Assembly (NCBI GenBank): GCA_002917775.1
Contig: KZ627150.1
Location: forward strand, 864,712-928,711
Reading direction: 5' to 3'
DNA length: 64,000 bases
From: Glaciozyma antarctica PI12
Taxonomy: Eukaryota > Basidiomycota > Microbotryomycetes > Kriegeriales > Camptobasidiaceae
The position numbers were made by a program, and so were the translations under genes. Of the stretch, positions 1 through 10,083 are shown in pieces. Below the pieces are notes generated by a model. It made no database searches, was not told where the DNA came from, and worked only from the letters and a program-made list of their open reading frames with translations. The number at the start of each line of letters is the position of its first letter. Position 1 is the first letter of the stretch.

Positions 1-105
1 GGAGGGAGGGAGGTTGTGGGATTGGCGGTGGGGGTGCGGCGGTTTTGGTGGAGGAGGGAGGGTGGAAGAAGGAGAGAGCGGGGGGTAGAGCTTCGGTTCG
101 TTGTA

Positions 106-167
106 CTGCGAAACGACGACATTAGCGCACGACTCGCGGGAGAGAGTATAGCGAAGGGAGAACTCAC
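106..167 (-). other. Probable intron of a minus-strand transcript at the left edge
   Basis: On the minus strand a segment begins AAG|GTGAGTT, contains GCTAATG near its 3' side and ends TTTCGCAG, which is a complete intron signature for this genome (62 nt). It lies downstream of the MYND gene stop. It is therefore either an intron in that gene's 3' untranslated region or part of another minus-strand gene running off the left edge. The sequence on its low-coordinate side is proline-rich in one frame, which does not settle the point. Confidence 0.4.
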
Positions 168-280
168 CTTGAACCTCGAGACGCTCGGCAGGACAGCGAG
201 AGCAGTGTCGCGTCGCAAGAACGCGTCAAGAGCAGCTGCCCGTCTCCCTCACAGCTCCAGAACAACACCATTGCACGCCC

Positions 281-1066
281 TCAGAACCCCATCATCTGCA
301 ACTTCCACTTCGGCACCTCGGCCTCCCTCAAGAACTTGTCATCCACCGCAAAATCCCCCATCATCTGCTTCGTCACCATCTCCTCAGTGACGACCCTCCC
401 ATCAATCATCTGCTTCAGCATCGTATGAATCCCCCCAATCGCCTCCGGATCCCTCTCCTCAATCGCCTTATCCCTCATCACGACAAACAGTTTCCGCGTC
501 TCAGGCGAGGGGAAATGTAAGACCCGTTTTTGCTGGTTCCCGTAGAAGACGTGCCAGGACGCTGCGTCGTGCAATCGGATTTCGCCGAGGTGCCGTTGGA
601 TAACGGTTGTGGGACGGAATTTGGGAGTGGAGGAGGGGGAGGTGAAGGTGGGCGTTATGTCGATGGAGGAGAGGGAGAGGCCGCAGATCTTTTTGTGCGA
701 TTTGTAGTCCTTGACTTGGCATTCGCTGTGGAGGACGTGGTAAGCGCGAGAGGAGGGAGCGATGGAGAGAGCGTACCGACTGCAATACGGAACCTTGCGA
801 CCGATTTTGCTGCTGCCCGCGAGAAAGCCGATCATCAGCGAAGGAACTCGGCTCGTCAAGGAGGAAGGAACGCACCAAGTACTGCAGAACGAAAAGTTCT
901 TCCCGCTCGCGACCAACGCCGGAATCTCGCGCTTCGGCCTCTCGCAGCACGCGCACGTCTTGACCGTGTCCTGCTCGACGAACTCGATATCCTTGACGAC
1001 TTGCGCGAGTTCAGCGGGCGTAAGGTCGCCTTGGGCGTTGAGGAGGTCACGGCCCGAGTCGCTCAC
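281..1066 (-). CDS. MYND-type zinc finger protein
   Basis: Three exons splice cleanly (1066-876, 809-777, 725-281) and give an open frame of 222 codons. The spliced product holds a full MYND finger: CACC, then CSTC, PYCSREC and a YKSHKKIC end, so all seven Cys and the His ligand are present. MYND fingers bind two zinc ions and usually mediate protein-protein contacts. The roughly 100 residues after the finger match no enzyme I recognise, and no SET domain is visible. The start is unresolved: the frame is open upstream of 1066 but I find no in-frame ATG, and the position usually taken as the start is a GTG that resembles an intron donor. The finger could be the C-terminal part of a longer gene that includes the preceding membrane protein. 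The partner and role are unknown. Confidence 0.7.
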   Translation of the reverse strand: MSDSGRDLLNAQGDLTPAELAQVVKDIEFVEQDTVKTCACCERPKREIPALVASGKNFSFCSTWCVPSSLTSRVPSLMIGFLAGSSKIGRKVPYCSRYALSIAPSSRAYHVLHSECQVKDYKSHKKICGLSLSSIDITPTFTSPSSTPKFRPTTVIQRHLGEIRLHDAASWHVFYGNQQKRVLHFPSPETRKLFVVMRDKAIEERDPEAIGGIHTMLKQMIDGRVVTEEMVTKQMMGDFAVDDKFLREAEVPKWKLQMMGF

Positions 1067-2115
1067 TTTCGTTCCCTCCTGGTTCGCGCCGTGGAAGTGC
1101 GAAAGTCGAGTCCTTCCTGCGAGCGAGAACTGGGTAAGAAGCGGGCGGGAGCTGAGGAAGTTGAGATGCGTACGAGCTTGAAGACGCAGGCGATGAGGAA
1201 GAGGACGATGAAGATGTGTCGGTCTGAGGAGCGAAAGCGAATCAGTCTGCAGCTCGGGATGGAAGCGAGCGAGCTGGACGCACCTAGTAGAACCTCCTCC
1301 TGGTACATATGAACGCTCCGAGGCAGCGGCATCGAGTCCTCAGCCCTGTCAAGCCGTACTTGCGATCAAAGACGGGGTGATGGAGGATCGCAAAGTCGGT
1401 CGGGGCGACGACCATATCGACGAGGAAGTGCTCAATGAGGTTCCACCACCCTGAGCCGTCTCCCTTCGTCATAGCCGCCAGCGTGATCTCCGGAACCCTG
1501 CCCCACCCATCAGCATCCTCCGCATCTCCCTCCAGCAAGCGAACTCACTCAATCCTCACGCCCGACTCGTCCCTCACCGCCTCCGTCACCTTCCTCAACC
1601 CATCCAGCACTATAATTTCCCTCTCCACCACCGTCTTCCCCTTCCACTGCGGCTCGTACCCCGTCTCATGCCCCTGCAGAGCCTTGGCCGTGACCATCCC
1701 ACTCAGGCGGTCGATATATTCGAGCAGGTGCTTGCGCTTCGAACGGCGGTTCGAGATGGAGCCTTCTTGGAGGTAGAAGAGGTGCTTGCTGCTGTCTTTG
1801 GCTGAGACGAGGACTTCCATATTGTCGGGAGCGTAGGCTTGAGCAAGACTGTGCTCCCACGACGCGTTCCCTGAGTTCGAGAGGCGGTCGTCAGCGACGC
1901 TGAGCTCACCAGTAGATGCAATCAAGGCGAACCGCAAGTTTCTATTCTTCAGGGAGCAGTAGAACCCATCGCGGTGCTGCGAGAGAGAACTCAAAGGCAC
2001 GAATGTCCTTCGCGATATCAGGGCGCGGAGGCATTCGCAGCGCCTGCCCTGACTCTGAGATGTTGATCCCAGGCGTCTTGGCAGGATGCTCCTGTTGCTT
2101 CTTGCGCGGCGCCAT
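1063..2115 (-). CDS. Unrecognised protein with C-terminal membrane anchor
   Basis: Starts at ATG (2113-2115), MAPRKKQQEH. Supported introns include one beginning GTGAGCTCAG after the ALIAST segment and one after GVRIE. The C-terminus has a single strong hydrophobic helix (HIFIVLFLIACVFKL) followed by a short basic tail, ending at 1063, which suggests a tail-anchored membrane protein of about 275 residues. The frame breaks twice at short runs: AAA at 1993-1995 and CCC at 1344-1346 (plus strand). Removing a base at the first and adding one at the second would give a continuous, protein-like reading, so sequencing error is the simplest explanation. I do not recognise the family. The product overlaps the MYND frame by a few bases. 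Confidence 0.5.
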
Positions 2116-2657
2116 CGGGAGATTTGCTGAGGAGTGTTGGGAGGAGACGAAAGACGACACTGCTCCCAAGTTTCTCGCCTCCTGTTCACCTTCCTCCCTC
2201 CTTCGCAGGCCTAAGCTAACGACGAACCCGTTCGGCTGAGAGAGTAGAGGCGTAACGAGCGGGAAGCAGAACCGAGAGCGAACGCCCGGCGGTACTGATC
2301 ACAGATTGAATTTCCTCCCTCCTAATCGCTACAACACCTCTCCCTCCCCTCCCCTCCTCCTGCTCCTCCCTCCCACCGACCAAACGTCTGGAAGGATACC
2401 TGCACGAAAGAAAAGAGAAGAATATCAGTAGCTCCGCCCGCGAAACTTATCTGCGCCGGGCGGAAAGGGATCGAGTCGTCGTCGTCGAACGTATCTTGCG
2501 CGCCGTTAGTGTCGCCATGGAGGGAGGAAGGGGAAAGGAAAGGAGGATGATGGGGAGCTGTCAAGCGATGCGAAGGGGTATGGATGGACTGATGGGGTAT
2601 GCGAGTTCGAGGACGCCGGAGGATGATCTGGGTCTGGGCGCGACGACGAGGGAGGAT
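2116..2657. other. Intergenic region, no gene seen
   Basis: Lies between the start of the membrane-anchor gene (-) and the stop of the acidic protein gene (-). It contains CCTCC-rich stretches around 2340-2380 and short open frames on both strands without splice support. It probably holds the promoter of the former and the 3' untranslated region of the latter. Confidence 0.4.
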
Positions 2658-5265
2658 TTACGCCGGCGAAACGAGGTCTGCGAGACGTGGGCGCTTGGCG
2701 TCGGCTTGTGAAGGAATACAAAGTCAGCGAGGGCGAAAGAAAGAAAGGAGGACGGCAACGTACCTTCGTCGTCTGCGAGACCGCTGGCGTCCCTGAGCGA
2801 GCTGTGACTTCGCTTGGGACTGAGAAGGATATCTTCGGAGACGCAACTCGTAGAAGTGGGTTCCGAGATAGAGGTCGCCGCGAGAGAGGGCGAAGGAAGC
2901 GACGTGCTCGGGTCGAAGACTTCCTCGTAGTCGATCACCACGTCGTTCTCGGCGACGACTTCATCGACATCTTCTGCAAAGAAGGGGACACATTAGCTGA
3001 CTTCCCGCAGAACGAAAGAGGAATGAACGCACCTGCAATATCGCCAGTCGCCTCGACCTCCTCGACCTGAGCGCCCGAGTTCGACGCAGCAGCCTCGAGG
3101 ATCGTCGTCGTACTCGACGGAAGAGGGATCGCAGGCGCCTCGAGTCCCGTACCGAGCGGCGTATCGTAGCTAAAGTTGAGACCGTTCGAGCCCGGCGCCG
3201 TCGTCGAAGGCGAAAGCGAGTCCACCGCAAGAGAAAGCTCCGTCGTCGCCGATGTGGTCGCAGGCTGCTCCTCAATAATCTCCTCGACGACAAGGCCGTC
3301 GTCGAACTGAGGGGTATCGGCGTCCTCGATCTCCGCTGCCGCCAACCCCTCCTGATCGCCTCCCTCCTCCCCAGCAACCGCCTCAAGCTCAACCTTCTCC
3401 GCCGCATAATCCTCGCCCTCCTGCCCCTCGGACTCGATATAATCCTCCTGCGCTCCCTCAATCACCGCCACCAAATCATCGCTCCCAAGCTCCGCAAGCG
3501 CCTCGTCCAAATCGTACGGCTCTCCCCCCTCCTCGTACTCCACCGCCTCCTCGGCCCACTCCCCATCCTCGTACTCTCCCTCCCCTTGCGCGCCCTCCCC
3601 TCCCTCGTACGTCTCCCCACCTCCCGCGCGCTCCTCGTACGTCTCCCCACCTTCACTCCCCTCCTCGCTCGCAGCGCGCAACATCGCCTCAAGCTCCGCA
3701 ACAGTCGCATTCTCAAGCTCTTCCATCCCCTCGATCGGCGCCGTAAGATCGACGTCGTCGCTCGCTCCCGTCGTCTCTGCTCAATTCGTCAGCTACGGAG
3801 GGAAGAGGAGGAGGGAAGAACGAACCTGCGCGATAGGTGTTGACGATGTGGTCGACTAGAGCGTTGAAGCCTGTTGAGAAGCGCGGAGCTGTTTCGAGCG
3901 AGACGTGTAGTCGTCCAGGGACGCCGCAGCCGACGTGAACGCGGTCAAAGTCGGAGAGGGAGACCTCGGCCGTATGCGCGTTATCCTGTTGCGCGCAATC
4001 AGCCTGGCTCAAACCACGAGAGAGAGGGGGGACGCACCTCGGATAGATCGATACCCAGGTCCTCAAACTTTAGCACGATCTCCTCCTCCCTCGCTGAAAA
4101 CCCGGGCAGCGCATCATGAAGCGCATCCATAAGCTCCTCGACCGGTCCCCAATACAGCGCCTGTCCCACCTCGTCCTCAAAAAGGACCGGCAAGCTCTCG
4201 TCCATCTCAGGCAGGACGGCCGGTCCGCTCGTGTACCGCTGGAAAAGACTGTAGGTGTCGTTGTTGAAGGAGACGGAGGGAGGTGGGGGAGGAGGAGGTG
4301 GGGGTGGTGGGGGTGAGGGTGGTGGGGAGGGAGACGAGAGAGAGGAGAGAGTTCTTGATCGAGGGGCGGGTGGCTGAGCGGGGCGTGGAATCGCGTGCAG
4401 AGAGCTTCGTGGTACTGTCCGCTGTTGGAGGAACGACCGCGTAGTCGCCTTCCTCCGTGATGGACGCCTCGTCGAGTCGAGGGGCGTCGAGGGTCCCAGT
4501 CGCCTCGGAATCGGCCGTCTCCTGCGCCGGTTGCTCGACCTCCGTAGGCTCGACTACCGTCGTGTACTCGCTAGTAGGCTCTGGCACTGGCTCGGCGAGG
4601 GCGGTCGAAGGCTCGACTGCTACCGGGTCGGTCGCGGAGTCAGAAACGTCGGCGACGGCGGCGGGACCGACGGCAGGAAGGGAGGGGGAAGCGGTCGACT
4701 CGGGCATGATCTCTGCCGGGGCGTAGACGACTGGCGTAGGAGAAGGGAGGGAGAAAGCCGCGTCGTCCTCCGTCGCCTGCACCGTGTCAAACCCTTCCGC
4801 CGCCGCGACCTCCCCTCCCACCTCCCCCATCACCTCTTCAAGCACCTCCACCTCCTCATCGTACTCCCTCATATCCGCCTCCTCGACCTCGCCCAGCCTC
4901 GTCTCTTCTTCGCCCATCTCGGCGTCACCGTCTCCAGCCTCGACGACGGGGTCCATGAGGACCTCGTCCGGGTCGATATCGACTGGGTCGTAGTCGACTG
5001 TCATTACTGTGTCGGCGGGGAGGGGGTCGACGGCGATTGGGTCCATCCTTGCTTGGGGGGTTGGCGAGGCGGGGAAGTGGCGTGGGCTGGTTGGGGGCGT
5101 GCTCGCTCTGGCTGGTCGGGCTGGTTTTTTGTCGCTGTTGTCCTCTTGCCGAAGTAGTTCGTTGTCGTCGTTCGGCGAGGGAAGTCGTTTGAGAAGAAGA
5201 GACGTCGACGACGACTCAAACTCGAGCCCCAGAGGCCAAAAGCTTGGGCCACGATTTGAACTCAT
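2658..5265 (-). CDS. Large acidic, probably nuclear protein of unknown function
   Basis: Begins MSSNRGPSFW at 5265. The first exon is Ser/Thr/Pro-rich and strongly acidic. A folded-looking middle section follows (DESLPVLFEDEV, then EEEIVLKFEDLGIDLSE and FDRVHVGCG). A long Glu/Gly/Tyr-rich stretch comes next, and the final exon reads DAKRPRLADLVSPA and stops at 2658. The KRPR motif near the C-terminus resembles a nuclear localisation signal. Introns follow the local pattern (GTACGTTGCC donor before the last exon). The product would be about 730 residues. The middle segment around 3.85-4.2 kb is the only part likely to hold a conserved fold. I do not recognise it, and no enzyme motif is visible. 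Chromatin or nuclear assembly roles are common for such acidic proteins, but that is only a guess here. Confidence 0.6.
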
Positions 5266-5292
5266 CTGAACACTCCAACTCGATTCAAGAGT

Positions 5293-7286
5293 TTAGCCAA
5301 AGATCCTCAACGACCCAACATCAACAGCACCACCAGCACCACTCTCAACCTTCTCCCCATCCTCCTCCTTCGCATCAACAGCAGCAGCGAACGACCGCCC
5401 GAGCAAACTCGCAAACAGTTCATCCACCTGCTCCTCGTGCCATCCTCCAGCATCGATAGGGACCATGAAAGACTGGATCTTCTCGTGCACGTGGTACCTG
5501 GTATTGAGGGTGAGCGAAGGAATGAGGGAGGGGGGGGGGGGAAGGAGAACGTACCGGATCTTGCGACCTTTGCTCGCGCGCGTGTCGACCACCTTCTTCG
5601 TCTTCTTCCCCCTCGCCGACGCGAGCCTCAATCCCGCCAACGTAGGATCATCTGCAAATCCAACCAACATCAGCCCTACTCGCGCCAAAACGAGACGCGA
5701 CGACTCACCAAGATCGAGCATCCTACTCTCCACAACGTCCCTCAGCAACTGCTGGTAGAAATCCCCATCATCAAAGCACTCGTTCTCCTCCCTCTTCTTC
5801 TCCTCCCCCTCCAACACGACCTCCTCCTTCTCCCCCCCAACAACGACCCCATGACTCCTTCGCACCCTTGTCCTGCGCACCAGGCGCTCGCGCTCAGAGC
5901 TCGCGAGCGCATGCTCGATCGACGCGAGAACGTTTTGGTTGACGGCTTTGAACTTCTTGTTCTGCCCGATCGCGAGGCCCGAAGCGGCGAGGACTTTGTC
6001 GGACCATTTCGAGATGGTCGTACGGAGGAATGGGTCCAGTCTGCGAGCGACTGGTTAGTGGGGTAGGAGCTCGAGAAGGGGGAGAGAACGTACGCGGATT
6101 CGAGAGTCGCGAGATCGGCGAGCGAGGATTGAAGGTACTCGAGGTGCGAAGCGGGAGAGGTGGCGCTGCGTTGACGCTTCCTGGACGAGCCAAACAAGTT
6201 GGGGAGCTCGATCTGCTCGTTCGTGCGGAGCAGGTTCTGCGAGTTCCAGTGTTAGTGCGCGTGCGACGTGAGGGAGACGAGGTGGTGGAGAACGCACGCA
6301 GCGGAGGGCGAAGAGCTCCTCGTTCAGCGACTCGACTTCTGCAAGCGTCGAGGCGAGCTCCTCGGGGAGAAGGGAGAAGTAGGCGGCGGAAGTGGAGGCC
6401 TGCGAGTGCGCAAGTTAGTGCACGAGCTGCGAGGGGGCGGAGGGGCGGAACGAACCTGAGGAAGGGAGTTGGCAGAGGTGGTGGCCTTCTGAATCTTGAT
6501 TCGGGCCTCAAGAAGGTTGTCGCAAAGTGCCTGTAGCGCAAGGTCAGGTGCAAACTGGAGCAAGCAAGAGAAAGCGCGACGCACGAGCTGCTTCTTGACA
6601 TCCCGTCCCTTGTCGACATCCGCACTCGCCGCCTGCTTGAGCTGCTTGAGCATCGCCTTCTCGTCCTGATCCGTCGTCGTCGCCCTGCTCTTCCCCGAGC
6701 TGCTCTTCTTCTCCTTCTTCGCCTTGACCGGTGCCTCATCTTCCTCCTCGTCGTCCTCGTCCTCTCCCTCCTCCTCATCTCCCGACTCGTCCTCCATCCC
6801 CTCATCCTCCTCCTCAAAACCACCTTCAAGATCCTCAAAGCCATCCATCTCCTCGTCCTCGTCGTCCTCCTCCGACGACCCAGCCTCGTAGATATCCTTC
6901 CTGCTTCCCTTCTTCCCCGCATACTTGGCGTCGTACACCGCCTCCCCCTTCTTCCTCAACTTGCTCACCCTACACCCACTCATCAGCTCCTGCCACCGAA
7001 CACGAGAGGAAGGCAACGCACCCAACATCGACATACTCTGACCGCGCAGCTTCGAGGTCGCGCTTCTCCTCACTCCGCTCTTGGCCGTACGTAGCGTACG
7101 AATCTTCGGGATCGAAATCTGCGGGAGGGTGTTAGTGGAGAGCTTGAAGGAGGGAGAGGTGCGAGGGACGGACCTGGAGCTGGTTCGGAGATTTGGGCGA
7201 GCTGCTCGGCGAGGGTGGCGCGTTCTGCGGTTGGAGAAGAGGGTTAGTAGAGCTACGGCGCAGGAGAGGGTGAACGTACTGGACAT
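5293..7286 (-). CDS. BFR2: AATF/Bfr2 ribosome-biogenesis protein
   Basis: Homologue of yeast Bfr2 and animal AATF/Che-1, a nucleolar factor of the small-subunit processome needed for early cleavage of pre-rRNA. The start is MSKRATLAEQLAQ, created by a first intron after ATGTCCA; FDPEDSYATYG follows. Then come a KKGSRKDIYEAG box and a long Asp/Glu block (about 6,730-6,870). The AATF leucine-rich region includes LLEARIKIQKA and LRTNEQIELP, with a SRKRQRS stretch. The C-terminal TRAUB domain shows FYQQLLRDVVES and RKIRY...VHEKIQSFMVP. About eight introns; product near 480 residues, normal for the family. One intron carries a 12-C run. It is divergent from ZIM17 across only 135 bp. Confidence 0.93.
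5530..5541 (+). repeat. 12-G homopolymer inside an AATF intron
   Basis: Twelve consecutive G on the plus strand, thus poly-C on the coding strand, shortly after the splice donor of a BFR2 intron. The length is likely unstable in replication and in sequencing. Confidence 0.8.
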
Positions 7287-7421
7287 GACTGGCTTGTGCT
7301 GTCCTGGTGGTGGGAGCTGGAGAACCGCCAGACTTTTTCTGCGCGAAGTCCTCTCAGCCAAATTCCAATCGGCCCCTCGTCGGAGTCGCTCAAGAGCTGT
7401 CCCTGCTGCCACTCGCCTGCA
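7287..7421. promoter_or_regulatory. Compact divergent promoter, BFR2 / ZIM17
   Basis: The 135 bp between two divergent start codons must carry both promoters, unless one lies within the other gene's leader. I see no TATA box. The spacing is from the sequence; shared regulation is inference. Confidence 0.4.
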
Positions 7422-8014
7422 ATGTTCGCACAACAGCTCCAGCGTCAACTAGCGCACACGAGCCGAACCCTCCTCCACTCCCCTCGCCCGTCAACCTCCA
7501 TCCCTCTCCCTCCCTCTCCGAGCCTTCACCACCTCCCACCCCTCCCGACACTCCGCCGCTCCCACCGCACCAGCAGAGGAAGAAGCAGCGCCCAAGAAGC
7601 ACGCGATCGGGCGGATCAACCGTCGGCTTCAAATCACCTTTACGTGCACTGCGGCCTTGCCCTCTGAGACGGAGACGGAGACGGCGTGTGGGCATCGGAG
7701 TACGCATGAGTTTAGTAGGAGGAGCTACGAGAAGGGAATCGTGTTGATCGAGTGCCCGGGGTGCAAGAACCGGCACCTCATCGGTTCGTTCTCTCTCTCT
7801 CTCTGATGGTAGCTCGGAGCTGACGACGACGCCAGCGGATAACTTATCGTGGTTCTCGTCTACGCCTTCGCATGCGCATCCGCAGGGACTACCGATTGGG
7901 ACCGACAAGCCGCATAGGACGGTCGAGGATCTTATGAAGGAGAAAGGGGGAGAAGGTCAAGTGGGAGGTAGCACGTGGGAGTTGGAGGGTTGGAAGTGGG
8001 AGTTGGAGGGTTAG
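7422..8014 (+). CDS. ZIM17: Mitochondrial DNL-type zinc finger protein (Zim17/Hep1)
   Basis: Zim17 is the matrix chaperone that keeps mitochondrial Hsp70 soluble and so supports protein import. The sequence shows the DNL finger: TFTC followed by an ACGHRSTHEFS stretch, then YEKGIVLIECPGCKNRHLI and, after a 54-nt intron, ADNLSWF. The finger normally uses two Cys pairs; here CPGC is intact, while the first pair is spread over a Glu/Thr insertion (TFTC...ACGH), longer than usual. The N-terminus (MFAQQLQRQLAHTSR) and the frame just before the finger (LRAFTTSHPSRHS) both look like mitochondrial presequence. They are in different frames, however, with a break somewhere in the CCCTCTCCCTCCCTCTCC tract near 7,500. 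That is probably an indel error; otherwise the start is elsewhere. The 3' end carries a repeated WELEGW motif. Confidence 0.85.
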
Positions 8015-8119
8015 AAGCAGAGGAGGTGTAGCGAGTAGGAATAATCGTGTAGCAAATCGCTCCTCTCTTCTCCGGGCGAAGACGGGATCACAGGGAGACG
8101 AGATGGATCGCATCAGGCC

Positions 8120-9096
8120 TCAGTCTTGTGCAGACTCCCCTCTCCCTCCTTCTTTGGCTTCTTCGCTTCTCTCCCCCTCCTCCTTGAGCCTCTTCCCCAG
8201 CATCTTCGCTCCGACCTATTCCACACCGCACGTCAGCTCCATCCTGCTTCACCTCGCGCGCGGAGACTCACATTCCGGATGTTGACCTTGGCCCTCTCAA
8301 TGCCCAACTTGCTCGCCCTCTCATACGCGACAAGCGCCTTCTCTTCCTCCACCGCTCACTTCGAGCACCGCTCCAATATTGTACGCCACCTCTCCATCAT
8401 CCGGGTTAAGCTCCAGGGCCTGCTGCAAGTGGTGCAGCGCGAGGTCTGGCCGGGGAGGGACGGAGAGGATATAGGCTGCTCCGAGGTTTTGATGCGTGTC
8501 GCAGAGGAGGGTGGTGGAGGCGGGAGTGGTGGACGGAGGGAGTGAGAGCGACGGAGAAGAGCGAAGGAGGACGATGGCGGTGTCGAGGTCTTGTTGTTGG
8601 TACCTATCTCGTGCGTTAGCTCCTGATTCCTGCGACAACATCAAAGTGAGGAACGTACTGCACGACTCCGAGGTTGTAGTGACCTGCGAGCGAAGAGAGA
8701 AAGGGTCAGCAAGCGCCCCTGGAAACCGTAAGAGCTGCCAACGTACCAATCGCCGTAGGCTTGACGTCCAAGCTCTTCTGGTAGCACGTCGCCGCGTCTT
8801 CCAAGTCCCCGAGCTCAAGCGCCGCAGTCCCCTCATCTAGAGCGTCCTGCGCCGCTGCCTCCTGCGGGTCGAAAGAGGTTGAAGTGGGAGTGGTGGAGGT
8901 TGCGTATGCTGCTCGCGTGACTCGTCAGCTTGTTTGGGGTGTTGGGGAAGAGGAAGAGCGTACTTTGGGTGCGGGAGAGCTGGGCAAAGTGGGAGGAAGG
9001 GGCGGAGAAGGAGGGGACGAAGGAGCGCTGTGCGAGGACGCTGGGGCGCGCTGCGACGCGGGCAGCTCGTAGGGCGGTACGTAGAGCAAAGGACAT
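8120..9096 (-). CDS. Mitochondrial TPR-repeat protein
   Basis: Starts MSFALRTALRAARVAAR at 9096, a clear Arg-rich amphipathic mitochondrial presequence. TPR helices follow: AAQDALDEGTAALELGDL, ATCYQKSLDVKP, IGHYNLGVVQYQQQDLD, HQNLGAAYILS, DLALHHLQQALELNPDD, EVAYNIGAVLE. An ALVAYERASKLGIERAK stretch and a last exon ending in GESAQD then close the protein, about 240 residues. Between GAVLE and the VEEEKALVAYERA segment (near 8,355-8,365) the frame shifts by one base without a splice site, most likely a sequencing indel. TPRs bind other proteins; the partner is unknown. It shares a 143-bp divergent promoter with GRX5, also mitochondrial. Confidence 0.75.
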
Positions 9097-9239
9097 TCTG
9101 AAGCAGTAGACTGAGTTACTTGCGTAGCTCGAGCGGAATGGGAGAAGGAAGACCAGGCGAGAGTCGATTCCCTTCGACTCTATTCGCTCGCGACTCTCTC
9201 ATATCCCTCAGCATATCCCTCAGCAACTTATATCATTCC
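9097..9239. promoter_or_regulatory. Divergent promoter of two mitochondrial genes
   Basis: 143 bp separate the start codons of the mitochondrial TPR gene (-) and GRX5 (+). It contains a direct repeat of CATATCCCTCAG near 9,200-9,220 (tcatatccctcagcatatccctcag). Co-regulation is inferred from the arrangement only. Confidence 0.45.
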
Positions 9240-9966
9240 ATGTTCTCCGCCCTTCGCCAGAGCAGTCGCTCAAGCCTAACCGCCTTCTCCGCCTCCCGCC
9301 TCCTCTCCTCCCCCCGTTCCGCCACCCTCCTCCGCGCTCTCTCCACCGAAGCTCGTTCCAAGATCGACGGCGTGCGTCCCTGCCCCTCTCCTCCCCGTCC
9401 CTCGCTGACTCCTTTGCTGTACGACAGGCCGTCAAGGCGCACCCTATCGTCTTGTTCATGAAGGGAACTCCCGATCTCCCCCAGTGCGGCTTCTCGCGCG
9501 CTGTGTGCCAGATCTTGGAGGTCCAGGGCGTCAAGCCTGAGAAGATGAACACTTTCAACTGCTTGGAGGACGCAGAGCTTCGTGAGGGCATCAAGGAGTT
9601 TAGGTGAGTTAGAGAGGGGGCCGACGGGAGGGCGAGCGGGCGGAGGCGGAGGCGGAGTGGAGGCTGCGCCCTGAGATGAGCGGCTTTGGCCTCCGTTGGA
9701 TCGGACGAATGTGTGATTCGCACGAGTACTATTACTCTTACCATCAAGATGCGGCGCCACACACTCAGCAACCCCTCGAACACCCGTTGACTCCTCCCCT
9801 CCGCAGCTCCTGGCCCACCATCCCCCAACTCTACCTCGACGGCGAGTTCATCGGCGGCTGCGACATCGTTCTCGCCATGCACCAATCGGGCGAGCTAGAG
9901 GAGGCGTTCCTCAAGGCAGGCGTCGTGGACCCCCTCCCCGAGGTTCCCGAGGCACCGAAGGCTTGA
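9240..9966 (+). CDS. GRX5: Mitochondrial monothiol glutaredoxin
   Basis: Three exons (9240-9371, 9428-9603, 9807-9966) give a 155-residue protein. The N-terminal 40 residues are a Ser/Arg/Leu-rich mitochondrial presequence ([12 protein letters not shown]). The glutaredoxin fold follows: [19 protein letters not shown] with the monothiol CGFS active site, FREL-type helix, [20 protein letters not shown] with the cis-Pro TIPQ and the GGCD glutathione-binding motif. CGFS glutaredoxins hold a glutathione-ligated [2Fe-2S] cluster and pass it from the Isu scaffold to acceptor proteins in the matrix. Length and motifs are standard. Introns are 56 and 203 nt, the second long for this genome. Confidence 0.96.
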
Positions 9967-10083
9967 TGGAATGCAAAGTTGAATAGATGGACGCTGTGGA
10001 GAGAGAGAGAGATAGGATTGAAGCTTGCGCGCTGCATTGCTTTCCGTTTTGGGGGTATCTATGGGGGTTTGCGAGGGGTATGT

